Counted from the first letter of the stretch, positions 33,679-43,194 are shown. The stretch: 64,000 bases of DNA from Bacteroidales bacterium UBA1410 (GCA_002305015.1 DBPW01000043.1:1-64000), one strand, 5' to 3'. Numbers and translations are program-made. The notes: a model not told the origin generated them from the sequence alone.

Positions 33679-33984
33679 ATGAAACTAATTTATTGTACTT
33701 GCAATGTGAGTATGCTCGAAACATTGGTCGAAGTAATCGAAGAGGAAAAAATTTCGGAATATCAGATTATCGAACAAGTGTTGGCAAAAAGCAGGCGCAG
33801 TGAACCCCGATTGAATACGCCGGTATGGCCGGGATATAATTCTGCGGTTTTTATGCAGGTGAACGATGAAGAGAAAGTAACCCATTTAGTTAACCATATC
33901 AAAGCGATAAACAGTTCGGCTTTCAACCCGGCTGAGCTGATTACGTTGTGCATATGGAAACTTGATGATTATATTTTCGAATAA
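33679..33984 (+). CDS. PII-like protein at the end of efflux operon 1
   Basis: A 101-residue protein of PII/CutA-like size and pattern. It starts MKLIYCTCNVSMLETLVEVIEE (first beta-alpha unit), has an exposed T-loop-like segment (KSRRSEPRLNTPVWP) and a second unit (VFMQVNDEEKVTHLVNHI). It is the last gene of the RND operon, 37 bp after the pump gene. The matching gene at 46416 ends the other RND operon. A similar PII-like family, PG0541, is annotated as transporter-associated, and this protein appears to belong to it. It overlaps the pabC gene on the other strand by 44 bp. Confidence 0.75.
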   Translation: MKLIYCTCNVSMLETLVEVIEEEKISEYQIIEQVLAKSRRSEPRLNTPVWPGYNSAVFMQVNDEEKVTHLVNHIKAINSSAFNPAELITLCIWKLDDYIFE

Positions 33985-34567
33985 CATAAGGGGTGAGCTC
34001 GCATTCGCCAAATTCCACCATTGCGTTGAATAACCGCAAGGAAGAAAAGTTTGCGAGTTCATCCATTTTTATGTCTTTTTCGATGATTTTTCCTTCTGCC
34101 AATAGTTGGGCTCTGTTTACACCATAAATTAAAGGAATGCGCGGGGTAACCCAAGTGTGACCATCAAAAAGGGCAATATTGCAAAAAGAGGTATCGGTCA
34201 ATAAACTGTTTTTGATCAGCAAAACATCGTCGCAATGTTCTCTTTTTGCGAAGGCATCGTTCAGGTTGCTTCGGTCTTCTTTTTTATAGGGCAATGTATC
34301 TATGTCGGTTTCCAGCAGACGTAAAGAGCGAATTTTTCGCATTTCATACGGAATGTATTCAAGCTTACGGATAGTGGAGTCAAATACGATACGGCATTTA
34401 TATAATCCATTTTTTGGAAACGATGAAGCATGTACATATTCAGCCAAACAGATTTTCTCGTCGTCTTTAAAATGATCCTCGAAAACCTTGTTCATGCGGT
34501 TTTGATGCAGCTCAAGCCGATAGAACTTGCCGTTGAAAAGTTTTATGGTTTCAATAAATTGGGGCAT
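33941..34567 (-). CDS. pabC: Aminodeoxychorismate lyase-like protein (aminotransferase class IV)
   Basis: A 208-residue PLP enzyme of fold type IV, which would release p-aminobenzoate from aminodeoxychorismate. It begins MPQFIETIKLFNGKF; a DTSFCNIALFDGHTWVTP stretch takes the place of the usual SNIF..G..TP pattern, and a KKEDRSN segment is the probable PLP-lysine region. It is 70 residues shorter than E. coli PabC. The ATG at 34567 overlaps the pabB gene by 17 bp, showing tight coupling; the frame opens earlier at 34588. The 3' end overlaps the PII-like gene. The family is likely, the catalytic residue assignment is not certain. Confidence 0.78.
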   Translation of the reverse strand: MPQFIETIKLFNGKFYRLELHQNRMNKVFEDHFKDDEKICLAEYVHASSFPKNGLYKCRIVFDSTIRKLEYIPYEMRKIRSLRLLETDIDTLPYKKEDRSNLNDAFAKREHCDDVLLIKNSLLTDTSFCNIALFDGHTWVTPRIPLIYGVNRAQLLAEGKIIEKDIKMDELANFSSLRLFNAMVEFGECELTPYVIRKYNHQVSICTT

Positions 34568-35555
34568 ATACCTTTTCGATAAGTTCATGATATTCTTTTT
34601 TGCTCTCGCTTTGAGAAGTGATACCGCCGCCGCTTTTAAAAATAAATCGATTCCCTTTTTGTTCGATATAGCGTATCATCACGGCCGAGTCGAGGTTATT
34701 GCCGTCAAACCAACCGCAAATGCCTGTATAGAAGCCTCGTTCATAATTTTCTACTTGATGGATGATTTCCAATGTTTTGTTTTTGGGTGCGCCGCTGATT
34801 GAACCGGCGGGAAGCATCGAGAAAACAATATCTCCCAACCTGTTGTGATAGTTTTTGGGTAATATGCCCGTAATCTCCGAACTTACTTGCAACAATTCGT
34901 TTTTGTTCGTGCAAAGTTTATCGATATATCGATAGCGTTTTACGACAACATGGGTGGCCATGATGCTCAAATCGTTTCGCAATAAATCGACGATGGTGGC
35001 ATGCTCGGCTTTTTCTTTGGGGTCGTTCAGGATGATGTTTTCGGCATCGGCTACAGTGGCATCGATAGTACCTTTCATGGGAAAAGTGGAAATCGTGCCG
35101 CTGTTTATCTTGATAAAGATCTCAGGGGAAAATACGGTAAACCTGTCCTTCAACCAAAGTTTGTATTTGGAATTGCCCAATTGGTATAAATCGAGCAACG
35201 ATACGTTTGTTTGTATTTCTGTCGGTTGTGTCAGATTAACCAAATACGAATTTCCCTGGTGGATTTGATCCATTACGAATTGAAATTTCGAATCGTATTC
35301 TTCAAAATTTATCGGCGAAATTTTCCATTCGATTTTTTCACCGGTGTGGCGGTCGGCTTTCCTTTTCAATACCGTTTCTTCCGAAAAATCGAATCGCACA
35401 AAACGATCGTCCAATTCATCCGACGGGATAATATAGCCGTTTTGTCCTTCAAAATCGATGATAAACAAAAAAGGTATCCGTGAACCACCTAAAGCATTTA
35501 AACGGGATACAAGTTCGTTTTGATGATGAAGTTGATAAGGAAACGATGTTGCCAT
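34551..35555 (-). CDS. pabB: Aminodeoxychorismate synthase component I
   Basis: PabB aminates chorismate in folate synthesis. The 334 residues are a chorismate-binding domain only, without the longer N-terminal domain of E. coli PabB. The FPMKGT motif has the lysine expected of PabB (PIKGT in E. coli), which separates it from anthranilate synthase. Further conserved parts are LLRNDLS and the C-terminal GSISGAPK. The ATG at 35555 (MATSFPYQ) is chosen over 35663, which lies inside the peptidase gene. No PabA glutaminase is encoded nearby. Confidence 0.9.
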   Translation of the reverse strand: MATSFPYQLHHQNELVSRLNALGGSRIPFLFIIDFEGQNGYIIPSDELDDRFVRFDFSEETVLKRKADRHTGEKIEWKISPINFEEYDSKFQFVMDQIHQGNSYLVNLTQPTEIQTNVSLLDLYQLGNSKYKLWLKDRFTVFSPEIFIKINSGTISTFPMKGTIDATVADAENIILNDPKEKAEHATIVDLLRNDLSIMATHVVVKRYRYIDKLCTNKNELLQVSSEITGILPKNYHNRLGDIVFSMLPAGSISGAPKNKTLEIIHQVENYERGFYTGICGWFDGNNLDSAVMIRYIEQKGNRFIFKSGGGITSQSESKKEYHELIEKVYAPIY

Positions 35556-35578
35556 TTTTTCGATATAAATTGTTCGGA

Positions 35579-38119
35579 TTATTCGGCAGCATACATCGAT
35601 TCCCACCAGCGGGAATCGTTTTTCAGCCATTTTGCAAACCAGGCATAAATGGTGTTGTTCCACGCGATGCGTTTGTCGTAATCGTAAATGGCATGATTTT
35701 CTCCTTCTACCTGAATAAATTCCACTGTTTTACCCAATAGTTTCAATGCCGTGAACATTTGGATGCTTTCGCCAATAGGTACGTTGGTATCGGCTGTACC
35801 GTGCAGCAACAGCAGAGGTGTGTTGATTTTGTCGGCATGAAAGAGCGGACTTTGCTCTACATAGAGTTGGGGATTGTTCCACGGATAGCTCCCGGCACTG
35901 GCTCCCGAGCTGTAGGTGTAACCCCAATAACCCTGCCCCCAATAGCTGGTGATGTTACTGATACCTGCGTGTGAAACGGCAGCCGTAAAGAGGTTGGTGC
36001 GGGTAAGCAAGTACTGCGTCATGAAGCCGCCATAGGAAGCACCGATGTTTCCTATTTTTGTGCCGTCGACATACGGGTGGGCTTCCACAAATTTTTTTAC
36101 TCCCTCGATGATTTCGTCGGCGGTTTGTTTTCCCCAGGCATTGACATGGCGAGCCGAAAATTCTTGACCGTAACCCGTGGTTCCGCTGGGTTGCAGTGTA
36201 TAAACCACATAATCTTGAGCCGCATAGACATGCAACGGATATGTGCTCTCGAAAACACGCTGGGTGGGGCTGGTACCACCATAGTAATATACGATGAGCG
36301 GATATTTTTTGCTGGGATCAAAACGAGGTGGAAGATAATACCTGCCTTCGATGGTATCTCCGAAAGTGCTTTTGAAATTCCATTGTTTCACTTCTCCGAG
36401 TTCCAGTTTGGCGAGCCTTTCGTCATAAGGATCGGCAATGAGTGTGGATTTCAGCGTTTTCAGGTCAAGCAAGTAGCTTCGGGTAGAATTGGATGCACTC
36501 ATGCCGGTATAGGTTGCACGACAGGCGTCAGCGGCAATATCGAACGAACGGATGACTTCTTCTTTGAGCGGAAGTTTTTCGAATTTTTTTGTAGTAGGGG
36601 AGTAACGGTACATGTTTTCGCAATCGCCTTCCTGTACCCGATAATAGATGAAATTATCGCTGCGACTCCATACTTGTGAATCGATGGTGGGATTGAAATA
36701 TTTGGTGACCGGTTCGATTTTTTTTGTCGTCAGATCCATGATAAACGATTGGGTATCGTAGCTGTTGGCTGTCTGCCCTTCTTTGATGTTGAGGCCGATG
36801 CCGTTGAATGCTTCAGGTGCTCCATGAATGACGATTTGTTTGCCGTCGGGCGAAAACCGTGCCGAGTAGGCAAAAGGTTCGTTTTCCCAGAGGGTGTCGA
36901 TGTGCATGGTTTCCAAGTCAATCATGTACATCGATGTTTTGCTGAAAGGGCGTTCGGAAAGATCTTCTTTCGAAACAGTAAAAAGCAATCGCTTAACGTT
37001 GTCGGTTACATCATTGAGCGTGGCAGTTTGTTTTCCGAATGTAAGTCGTTGCGACAAACCGGTATCGAAAAAATAACGATAGATATAATATTTATCTCGG
37101 TAACCCGACTGTCGGTCTTCAGGAGAAAGCAGGCGTTTCAGTCCGGCCGGATTGCTTATGATTTGGGTTTCTTTAACGGAGTAAAACATCGATTTTTCGT
37201 CGGGAGCGATAAAGAATCTTTCTTTTGGAAGATTTTCGGCAAGCACGTTAGCTTCGGTTTTCAGAGGATCAAGGATGAATAGTGTTCTGCCGTTTTCGCT
37301 GTCGGCAACATAATATAGACATTCCGATTTCGGCATCCAACCAAGTTGTATGCGGCTGTCGGGTTCTGAAAGAACAATTCGTTGTTGTTTGCTGTCGTAA
37401 ACTTCCACGTATTGTTTCCTTTCGCCACCGGCCAAGGTCTCGGAATAGCGAAGCAAAACGAAGCGACCTTGCGGTGAGATTTCGGATGAGGTTACCCGTT
37501 TTCCTTCCAGAATATCGTTTATAGTAATTCTTCGAATATCGCTATCGGTAAATGTATATTGAACAAGGGTATCTTTTTCATCGGGTTTCAGTTCGATTTT
37601 TAGGGCCGGTTCAATCGAATAATCGGATGAAGTGAGCATTTTGATCACAATGCGCGACTTGTTGACAAATCCATTGAGGGTGGCGTCGACCGAACCGGAG
37701 AGATGAAGGCTGTCGTTCACCTGCGTTTTGGTGGCTCTTTTTACCTCATTGATCCATAGTTCGAGTGGATTGGGCGAAGTAATGGTGAGTTTGGCTTTTC
37801 CGTAACGATCGGCGTCAACAAAAAACGAAATCAATTGAAATGCATATCCTTTTTGCGGCTTTTGCAAATGAAAAAACCCGGCTGTGTCCGGCGTGAGGGT
37901 GTTTGAAAATTTTTTGTGAGAAGGAAACGAAACAAAATAAGAAAGCAGTGTTTCGTCGGAAAATGTGGAATTTTTTATGTCGGTACTGTCTATCAAAACC
38001 GGTTTTTGTACGGTAATCGGACCCAACGTGCGAATCTGTTTGGGCGAGATGATTTGTTGCCCGCCGGCATTGAATGCGATAAAAAACAAAACGATCAAAA
38101 ACGGATATTTACGTTGCAT
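35579..38119 (-). CDS. Exported S9-family prolyl oligopeptidase (DPP-like)
   Basis: An 846-residue serine peptidase with a signal peptide (MQRKYPFLIVLFFIAFNAGG) and a beta-propeller of WD-like repeats (about 150-610). The C-terminal alpha/beta hydrolase has catalytic Ser695 in GASYGG, Asp777 in HGTADTN and His809 in GENHAIY. It most resembles periplasmic DPP IV-type or acylaminoacyl peptidases of Bacteroidota, which take dipeptides from peptides. Such enzymes serve asaccharolytic growth on protein. It is 23 bp ahead of the pabB start, so they may be co-transcribed. Confidence 0.9.
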   Translation of the reverse strand: MQRKYPFLIVLFFIAFNAGGQQIISPKQIRTLGPITVQKPVLIDSTDIKNSTFSDETLLSYFVSFPSHKKFSNTLTPDTAGFFHLQKPQKGYAFQLISFFVDADRYGKAKLTITSPNPLELWINEVKRATKTQVNDSLHLSGSVDATLNGFVNKSRIVIKMLTSSDYSIEPALKIELKPDEKDTLVQYTFTDSDIRRITINDILEGKRVTSSEISPQGRFVLLRYSETLAGGERKQYVEVYDSKQQRIVLSEPDSRIQLGWMPKSECLYYVADSENGRTLFILDPLKTEANVLAENLPKERFFIAPDEKSMFYSVKETQIISNPAGLKRLLSPEDRQSGYRDKYYIYRYFFDTGLSQRLTFGKQTATLNDVTDNVKRLLFTVSKEDLSERPFSKTSMYMIDLETMHIDTLWENEPFAYSARFSPDGKQIVIHGAPEAFNGIGLNIKEGQTANSYDTQSFIMDLTTKKIEPVTKYFNPTIDSQVWSRSDNFIYYRVQEGDCENMYRYSPTTKKFEKLPLKEEVIRSFDIAADACRATYTGMSASNSTRSYLLDLKTLKSTLIADPYDERLAKLELGEVKQWNFKSTFGDTIEGRYYLPPRFDPSKKYPLIVYYYGGTSPTQRVFESTYPLHVYAAQDYVVYTLQPSGTTGYGQEFSARHVNAWGKQTADEIIEGVKKFVEAHPYVDGTKIGNIGASYGGFMTQYLLTRTNLFTAAVSHAGISNITSYWGQGYWGYTYSSGASAGSYPWNNPQLYVEQSPLFHADKINTPLLLLHGTADTNVPIGESIQMFTALKLLGKTVEFIQVEGENHAIYDYDKRIAWNNTIYAWFAKWLKNDSRWWESMYAAE

Positions 38120-38171
38120 AATTAATGGAATTAATAAAAAGGTAATTCAATTATGATATATTCACTTTATT

Positions 38172-39014
38172 TCAACAATCGGCATTTGTCCATATAAAAC
38201 AATCCGGAAAAATGTTCTCGAGTCGGGGTGGCTTTTCAAATAAACCAAATATGGTTGAACCCGACCCCGACATGGAGGCGTACACGGCTCCGTGTCGGTA
38301 TAATTTTTCTTTAATGCTGCAAAGTTGGGGATATTTTTTGAAAATCGGAACTTCAAAATCGTTTTTCATCCTGTTTTTCCATTCCGAAACAGGGCTTTTC
38401 ACTATTTCTTTTAAGGTAATTTCGGGTTGACGTGGCGTAATCAGGGCATACGCTTCTTTGGTGAATATGTTGAATGGCGGCTTTACCAACGCCCAATAGT
38501 AGGCATCCAGACAAAGATCGATTTCTTCTAATTCGTTTCCGATGCCGTAAGTATAAGCAGGTTTGTTTTTGATAAAAAAAGCACAATCGGATCCCAGTCG
38601 GGCTGCAAAAGCGATCAATTGATCTTCGGAATACCCTAAAGCAAAGGTTTCATTTAGTAGTTTGAGCATGAAGGCAGCATCGGAGGAACCGCCGCCCAAA
38701 CCCGCACCGAATGGTATTTTTTTCAGCAGATAAATATCGATAGGAGGAATTTGTTTTTCTGCTGCAAGAAGATTGAGAGCTCTGATTACCATATTGTCGT
38801 CAATGTTGCCTCCTATCGGAATACCTGAAGAAAAAAACCTGAACCTCTTTTCATTCGAAGAAGGGGTGCAGGAACGACGATCGAGGAGTATAACTTCAAG
38901 CGCGTCTTTCAATTCCACGGGATAGAAAATGGTCTCGATAGTGTGATAACCGTCCGGTCGTTTGGAGACGACGTGAAGTCCTAAGTTGATTTTCGCGTTC
39001 GGGAAACAAATCAT
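38172..39014 (-). CDS. ispE: 4-diphosphocytidyl-2-C-methyl-D-erythritol kinase
   Basis: IspE is the ATP-dependent kinase of the MEP isoprenoid pathway. The 280-residue GHMP kinase has NAKINLGLHV at the N-terminus (Lys8, Asn10) and the glycine-rich phosphate loop PFGAGLGGGSSDA (101-113). The C-terminal MSGSGSTIFG is motif III. The enzyme looks intact. It has a clean TACATTTG promoter upstream. Confidence 0.95.
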   Translation of the reverse strand: MICFPNAKINLGLHVVSKRPDGYHTIETIFYPVELKDALEVILLDRRSCTPSSNEKRFRFFSSGIPIGGNIDDNMVIRALNLLAAEKQIPPIDIYLLKKIPFGAGLGGGSSDAAFMLKLLNETFALGYSEDQLIAFAARLGSDCAFFIKNKPAYTYGIGNELEEIDLCLDAYYWALVKPPFNIFTKEAYALITPRQPEITLKEIVKSPVSEWKNRMKNDFEVPIFKKYPQLCSIKEKLYRHGAVYASMSGSGSTIFGLFEKPPRLENIFPDCFIWTNADC

Positions 39015-39052
39015 AGTCGATATTTTTTGTCCGCATTATTTTGTAAGCGACA

Positions 39053-39060
39053 CAAATGTA
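39053..39060 (-). promoter_or_regulatory. -7 promoter element of ispE
   Basis: Minus-strand TACATTTG, 39 bp before the ispE ATG. Confidence 0.5.
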
Positions 39061-39089
39061 TGGGATATTTTTCAATTAAAGTTATCGTT

Positions 39090-39788
39090 TTATTCGGTTT
39101 CTTCTGTAATTTCCACCAAAAAATGATATAAATCGGCCAATTGTGTAAAATCATCCATCAGCAAAAGTGCTAATGCTTCGGAATAAATTCTTTCATCGTT
39201 GAGCGGTAATGTTTTTATCACATAGAAGTTTTTGCGTTGTATCCATTGTTGATACATATCGGGAAGATTAATCGGAAGCGGGCGCTTATATTTTTCTCCT
39301 TCAATCACGAAGCCTCGTTGCAATACCTTTTTTTCCATCATTTCTCTGAACGATTCGGGTTGAAATTCCACTTCTTCTCTAAAACGATCCATGACCTTGC
39401 GTTTTGGCATAAAGAGACCCAATCCGTAGCAGCAATCTTCGGTGTTGAGCTCCATGAAGTATCCCGGAAAATATTCCCATTGGGTGCCCGAGCGCTGAAA
39501 ACTCATCCACATGGAGCTTTTGTACGGATCTTTGTTTTGTGAAAATCGAATATCGCGGTAGATGCGCGAAAGAATCCGGTTGGGGCGCATCTCAAAACGC
39601 GAATCGATGGAGTACATAACAGGCGAAAGCACATCGATGAGTGCCCTGAACGGGTGAAGTAGTTCTTTTTCGTATATCGTCCGGTGCTCTTCAAACCATT
39701 GTTTGTTATTGTTTTCTTTAAGTTCTCTAAGAAAACCGATGGTTTGGGGAGTAAATCCTGCAAATGTTGTTATTTTTTTTTCTTCCAT
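39090..39788 (-). CDS. DUF2461 family protein
   Basis: A 232-residue protein of the DUF2461/TIGR02453 family. Recognisable parts are FLRELKENNNKQWFEEHR (residues 18-35), the RIYRDIRFSQNKDPYK segment (about 90-105) and SGTQWEYFPGYFMELN. Its function is unknown to me. No signal peptide or membrane segment is present. It is separated by 75 bp from ispE and is divergent from the second efflux operon. Confidence 0.85.
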   Translation of the reverse strand: MEEKKITTFAGFTPQTIGFLRELKENNNKQWFEEHRTIYEKELLHPFRALIDVLSPVMYSIDSRFEMRPNRILSRIYRDIRFSQNKDPYKSSMWMSFQRSGTQWEYFPGYFMELNTEDCCYGLGLFMPKRKVMDRFREEVEFQPESFREMMEKKVLQRGFVIEGEKYKRPLPINLPDMYQQWIQRKNFYVIKTLPLNDERIYSEALALLLMDDFTQLADLYHFLVEITEETE

Positions 39789-39833
39789 ATAAAACGGATC
39801 TTATAAGCAGCGAAATAAGCTGCTAAAAATAGC

Positions 39834-39841
39834 TAAATTTG
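39834..39841 (+). promoter_or_regulatory. Orphan -7 promoter element upstream of a short frame
   Basis: TAAATTTG. It points into a 225-bp gap that has a 32-codon frame starting almost exactly at the expected start point. Confidence 0.35.
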
Positions 39842-39848
39842 CGGAATC

Positions 39849-39947
39849 ATGAAAACAAATGCTTTCAGAAAAGTGTTAAATAGCAGATTTTCTTTTGATT
39901 TTCGTCAAAAAATGTGCTTCAAAAAGGCTTCTTTATTTCCTTCTTAA
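39849..39947 (+). CDS. Possible 32-residue basic peptide
   Basis: A 32-codon frame (begins MKTNAFRKVL, ends ASLFPS) starts 8 bp after the TTTG of a predicted promoter, which would make it nearly leaderless. It is rich in Lys, Arg and Phe. Nothing else supports coding, and chance is a real possibility. No other gene is seen between 39789 and 40066. Confidence 0.2.
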   Translation: MKTNAFRKVLNSRFSFDFRQKMCFKKASLFPS

Positions 39948-40032
39948 TCCTCTATAGATAGCGATTACAGTGGATTTAGTGTAAAGATTGTTAAACTTGG
40001 AAAACTATTTTTATTTTTTGAGTTTTTATTCC

Positions 40033-40040
40033 TAATTTTG
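40033..40040 (+). promoter_or_regulatory. -7 promoter element of the second RND efflux operon
   Basis: TAATTTTG, 27 bp before the TetR start. Direct repeats of TTTTTTGAG lie on either side of it (40014-40022 and 40047-40055), which might bind a regulator, but the repeats are simple and AT-rich. Confidence 0.45.
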
Positions 40041-40066
40041 CCCTGTTTTTTTGAGATAGTTATGTT

Positions 40067-40681
40067 ATGGATGTAAAAGATCGAATAATTCAGCAAGCCG
40101 GTCGTTTGTTTTTTCAATATGGTGTAAAAAGCATATCGATGGACGAAGTGGCTTCGTCGTTGGGTATTTCAAAACGGACCATCTATGAAAATTTTAAAGA
40201 CAAGGAAGATTTGCTTTTGAGTTATTTGAAGCAAGAAATTGAGCGACGCGACAAATTGGTGCGTGAATTTATGGAAGAATGCGATAATGTGATCGAGGTT
40301 TTTTTACGTATCATGGAAATACACAAAACCGTATCGTTCGCTAATGTAAAGTTTTACGAAGATATTAATAAGTATTATCCCCAAGTGGATGCTTTTTTGA
40401 AAGAGGAAAGCAAAAAAGCCAACGAATTTTTGATTAAGTTTCTGCAAAAAGGGATCGAACAAGGGGTTATTCGTGAGAATTTAAATGTAAAAGTCGTGGC
40501 ATTTCTTGTAGAGGAAAGTACTTCTGTTTATATCCGCGCATCGTATCTCGAAAAACCTCCTTTTTCGTTTTCCGAATTAACATCCACCATGATGATCAAT
40601 TTCATACGGGGCATTTCCACAGAAAAAGGCATTAAAATAGTGGATGAATATTTAAAAAAACAACAAATCGAACAAAAATAA
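40067..40681 (+). CDS. TetR-family repressor of efflux operon 2
   Basis: A 204-residue TetR/AcrR regulator with helix-turn-helix at about residues 8-55 (FFQYGVKSISMDEVASSL, SKRTIYENFKDKEDLL). Its stop codon shares the A of the following TolC start (TAATG), so the two are translationally coupled. It plays the same part as the regulator at 27337, although the C-terminal ligand-binding domains look different. Confidence 0.88.
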   Translation: MDVKDRIIQQAGRLFFQYGVKSISMDEVASSLGISKRTIYENFKDKEDLLLSYLKQEIERRDKLVREFMEECDNVIEVFLRIMEIHKTVSFANVKFYEDINKYYPQVDAFLKEESKKANEFLIKFLQKGIEQGVIRENLNVKVVAFLVEESTSVYIRASYLEKPPFSFSELTSTMMINFIRGISTEKGIKIVDEYLKKQQIEQK

Positions 40682-42141
40682 TGTTTAAAATGATGAAACC
40701 GAAATCGATTCTATTTGTAACTGTTGTGTGCGGATTATTTGGGTTATCAACAGCAACAGCGCAGCAAAAAGACAGTTTAGCAATTGATTTGAATACGGCG
40801 CTGGAAATAGCATTAAACGAAAATCCAACGGTGAAAGTTGCCGATATGGAAATCACCAAAACGCAATATGCTAAAAAGAGCGCATATGGGGCTTTGTTGC
40901 CCGAAATTAATTTGATTGGGCAGTATCAACGCACCATCAAAAAACAGACCATGTATATGGATAATGGGTTCGGACTGGGAGGTGATGTTGATCCTGGTCA
41001 GTATGATGATGAAGTTGAGTTAAAAATTTTGGAAGTGTTGGGCAAACTTATGGGGCCTTCGGATTCAAAAGGAAAAGAAGGATTTAAAGTTGGTCGCTGG
41101 AATATGTACACGGGAGGTGTTAACGTGAGCCTACCGCTGGTTGTGCCATCGTTGTGGAAAAACATTCAGATGAGCGATGTGGATATCCAATTGGCTATGG
41201 AACAAGCTCGTTCTTCGAAAATCAATTTGGTTAACCAGGTAACCAAATCGTTTTACAGCTTTATGTTGGCGCACGACAGTTATCTGCTTTTCAAACAAAC
41301 CTATGCAACGGATTCGATCAATCTGGAAAATATAAAGCATAAGATGGAACAGGGTATAGCTCCGGAATATGATGTGATTACCGCTGAAGTGCGATTGAAA
41401 AGTCTTATTCCGAGCATTCTTCAGGCAGAGAATATGATGAAAATTGCCGAATTGCAGTTGAAAATGCTTATGGGAATTGACGATGATGTTCCGTTGAAAG
41501 TGTTGGGAACGCTTAGCGATTATGACGAGGTGATGTTTGATGCCATTATTCCTGCGGATACTTCTCTAATGGGTAACAGTGATTTGAAAAAATTTGATCT
41601 CCAAGCCAATAAAGTTCAGAAGTTGTATGAAATGCAGAAATTGCAATATGCTCCTTCGCTGGTATCGTCGTTTCACTATACTTACATCAGTCAGAACAAC
41701 GATTTCAAATTCAGCAACTACAAATGGGACCCGTATTCCACGGTAGGGGTTACCTTGTCGATACCCATCTTCAACGGAGGGCAGCGTCATCATAACCTGA
41801 AACAGACCGAAGTTCAACTTTCCCAACTCCGTTATCAACGGGTTGATCTGGAAAGGAACCTCAAATTGGCGGTAAAAAACAATATCGATTTGATTAATAA
41901 AAATGTTAAGCAGATTATGGCTACCCAATCGTCGGTTGAGCAGGCAAAAAAAGGGTATGAGATTACTTTGAAGCGCTACGAAACCGGTTTGGGGACGATT
42001 GTGGAACTCAATGCTGCAGCGTTGGCCGTTACCAATGCAGAGCTGCAATACAAAAATGCCATTTACGATTATTTGGCTGCTAAAGCCGATTTAGAGAAAG
42101 TACTCGGATATAAAATTTCCCCTATCGATTCAAAAAATTAA
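40681..42141 (+). CDS. TolC-family outer membrane efflux protein (operon 2)
   Basis: A 486-residue TolC-family channel. A signal peptide (cleaved after STATAQ, about residue 28) is followed by two coiled-coil repeats; the segment ALEIALNENPTVKVAD is the typical first helix. The C-terminal half repeats the pattern with the YETGLGTIVELN motif. It is the channel for the pump at 43231. Confidence 0.9.
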   Translation: MFKMMKPKSILFVTVVCGLFGLSTATAQQKDSLAIDLNTALEIALNENPTVKVADMEITKTQYAKKSAYGALLPEINLIGQYQRTIKKQTMYMDNGFGLGGDVDPGQYDDEVELKILEVLGKLMGPSDSKGKEGFKVGRWNMYTGGVNVSLPLVVPSLWKNIQMSDVDIQLAMEQARSSKINLVNQVTKSFYSFMLAHDSYLLFKQTYATDSINLENIKHKMEQGIAPEYDVITAEVRLKSLIPSILQAENMMKIAELQLKMLMGIDDDVPLKVLGTLSDYDEVMFDAIIPADTSLMGNSDLKKFDLQANKVQKLYEMQKLQYAPSLVSSFHYTYISQNNDFKFSNYKWDPYSTVGVTLSIPIFNGGQRHHNLKQTEVQLSQLRYQRVDLERNLKLAVKNNIDLINKNVKQIMATQSSVEQAKKGYEITLKRYETGLGTIVELNAAALAVTNAELQYKNAIYDYLAAKADLEKVLGYKISPIDSKN

Positions 42142-42168
42142 CAAGTATAAAAATAAAAAGATTGTGTT

Positions 42169-43194
42169 ATGAAAACGTATAACTTATTCAAGTTTACACC
42201 TTTGGTTGCCTTACTACTGCTTTCTTCTTGTGGAGGAAAAGATACTTCAAGTAACACTCGCGAGGTTTCACAAAAACGAAAAGTGCGTGTCGAAGAGGTA
42301 CGATTAATTTCGGTAGATCAGTTGGCAAACTTTACGGCAACCGTTGAAGCCGATGTAAAAAACAATATTGCTCCGGCTATGGGAGGACGCATTAGAAATA
42401 TTTATGTTGAAGTGGGTTCGTTGGTTCGTAAAGGTCAGAAGTTGGTTGTGATGGACGAGACCAATTTATCGCAGCAACAAACTCAGCTTGCTACTTTGAA
42501 AAGAGATTATGAGCGCTATCTTGAACTTTACAAGGTGGGAGGTATCTCTAAACAGCAAATCGATCAGTTGGAAAGCCAGATTCGGGTAATGGAAACACTG
42601 GTAAACAATCTGATTGAAAATACTACCCTCATCAGTCCTATCAACGGTGTGGTGACCGCCAGAAATTACGACCCCGGAGATGTTGCGCTTCAATTGCCTA
42701 TCCTTGTCGTGGAGAGTATCAACCCGGTGAAGGTCTTGATAAATGTTTCGGAATCGTTTTTCAATCAGGTGAAACAGGGTTTGCCTGCCGAAATTAAGGC
42801 CGATGCATTGGGTGATGAAGTTTTTATAGGAAAAGTTTCGGTAATCTATCCCACCATCGATCCGGTTTCGCATACTTTCCCTGTTGAAATTACAGTCAGC
42901 AATCCGAATCAACGTCTCCGTCCGGGAATGTTTAGCCGTGTAACCCTGAATTTCGGCACCAAAAATCACCCTGTTATTCCCGATATGGCTGTAATGAAAC
43001 AGGTGGGAGCCGACGAACGCTATGTTTTTGTAGAAAAAGACGGAAAAGCTGTATATACAAAGGTAGAGCTTGGAGTACGAATTAACGATAAATACGAAAT
43101 TGTTTCGGGATTGAAGGAAGGTGACAGAGTGATTGTGGAAGGAGGTACCGGATTGATTAATGGTGCCGAAGTTGAAGTGGAAAGTGTACAATAA
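42169..43194 (+). CDS. RND efflux periplasmic adaptor lipoprotein (operon 2)
   Basis: A 341-residue membrane-fusion lipoprotein with a lipobox ending LLSSC (Cys about residue 21). The lipoyl-like motif GGRIRNIYVEVGSLVRKGQ is followed by a short helical hairpin (QQTQLATLKRDYERYLELYK) and the second lipoyl half ISPINGVVTARNYDPGD. The rest is the beta-barrel and membrane-proximal domain. Confidence 0.9.
   Translation: MKTYNLFKFTPLVALLLLSSCGGKDTSSNTREVSQKRKVRVEEVRLISVDQLANFTATVEADVKNNIAPAMGGRIRNIYVEVGSLVRKGQKLVVMDETNLSQQQTQLATLKRDYERYLELYKVGGISKQQIDQLESQIRVMETLVNNLIENTTLISPINGVVTARNYDPGDVALQLPILVVESINPVKVLINVSESFFNQVKQGLPAEIKADALGDEVFIGKVSVIYPTIDPVSHTFPVEITVSNPNQRLRPGMFSRVTLNFGTKNHPVIPDMAVMKQVGADERYVFVEKDGKAVYTKVELGVRINDKYEIVSGLKEGDRVIVEGGTGLINGAEVEVESVQ

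Noticed and set aside
40014..40055. Direct repeats TTTTTTGAG as operator of the second TetR gene
   Set aside because: The repeats are simple T-runs with a GAG end; similar strings are common in this AT-rich intergenic DNA, so they are mentioned but not called.
42466..43191. 241-codon frame antisense to the second adaptor gene
   Set aside because: Overlaps a clear membrane-fusion lipoprotein gene in full and has no recognisable motif.
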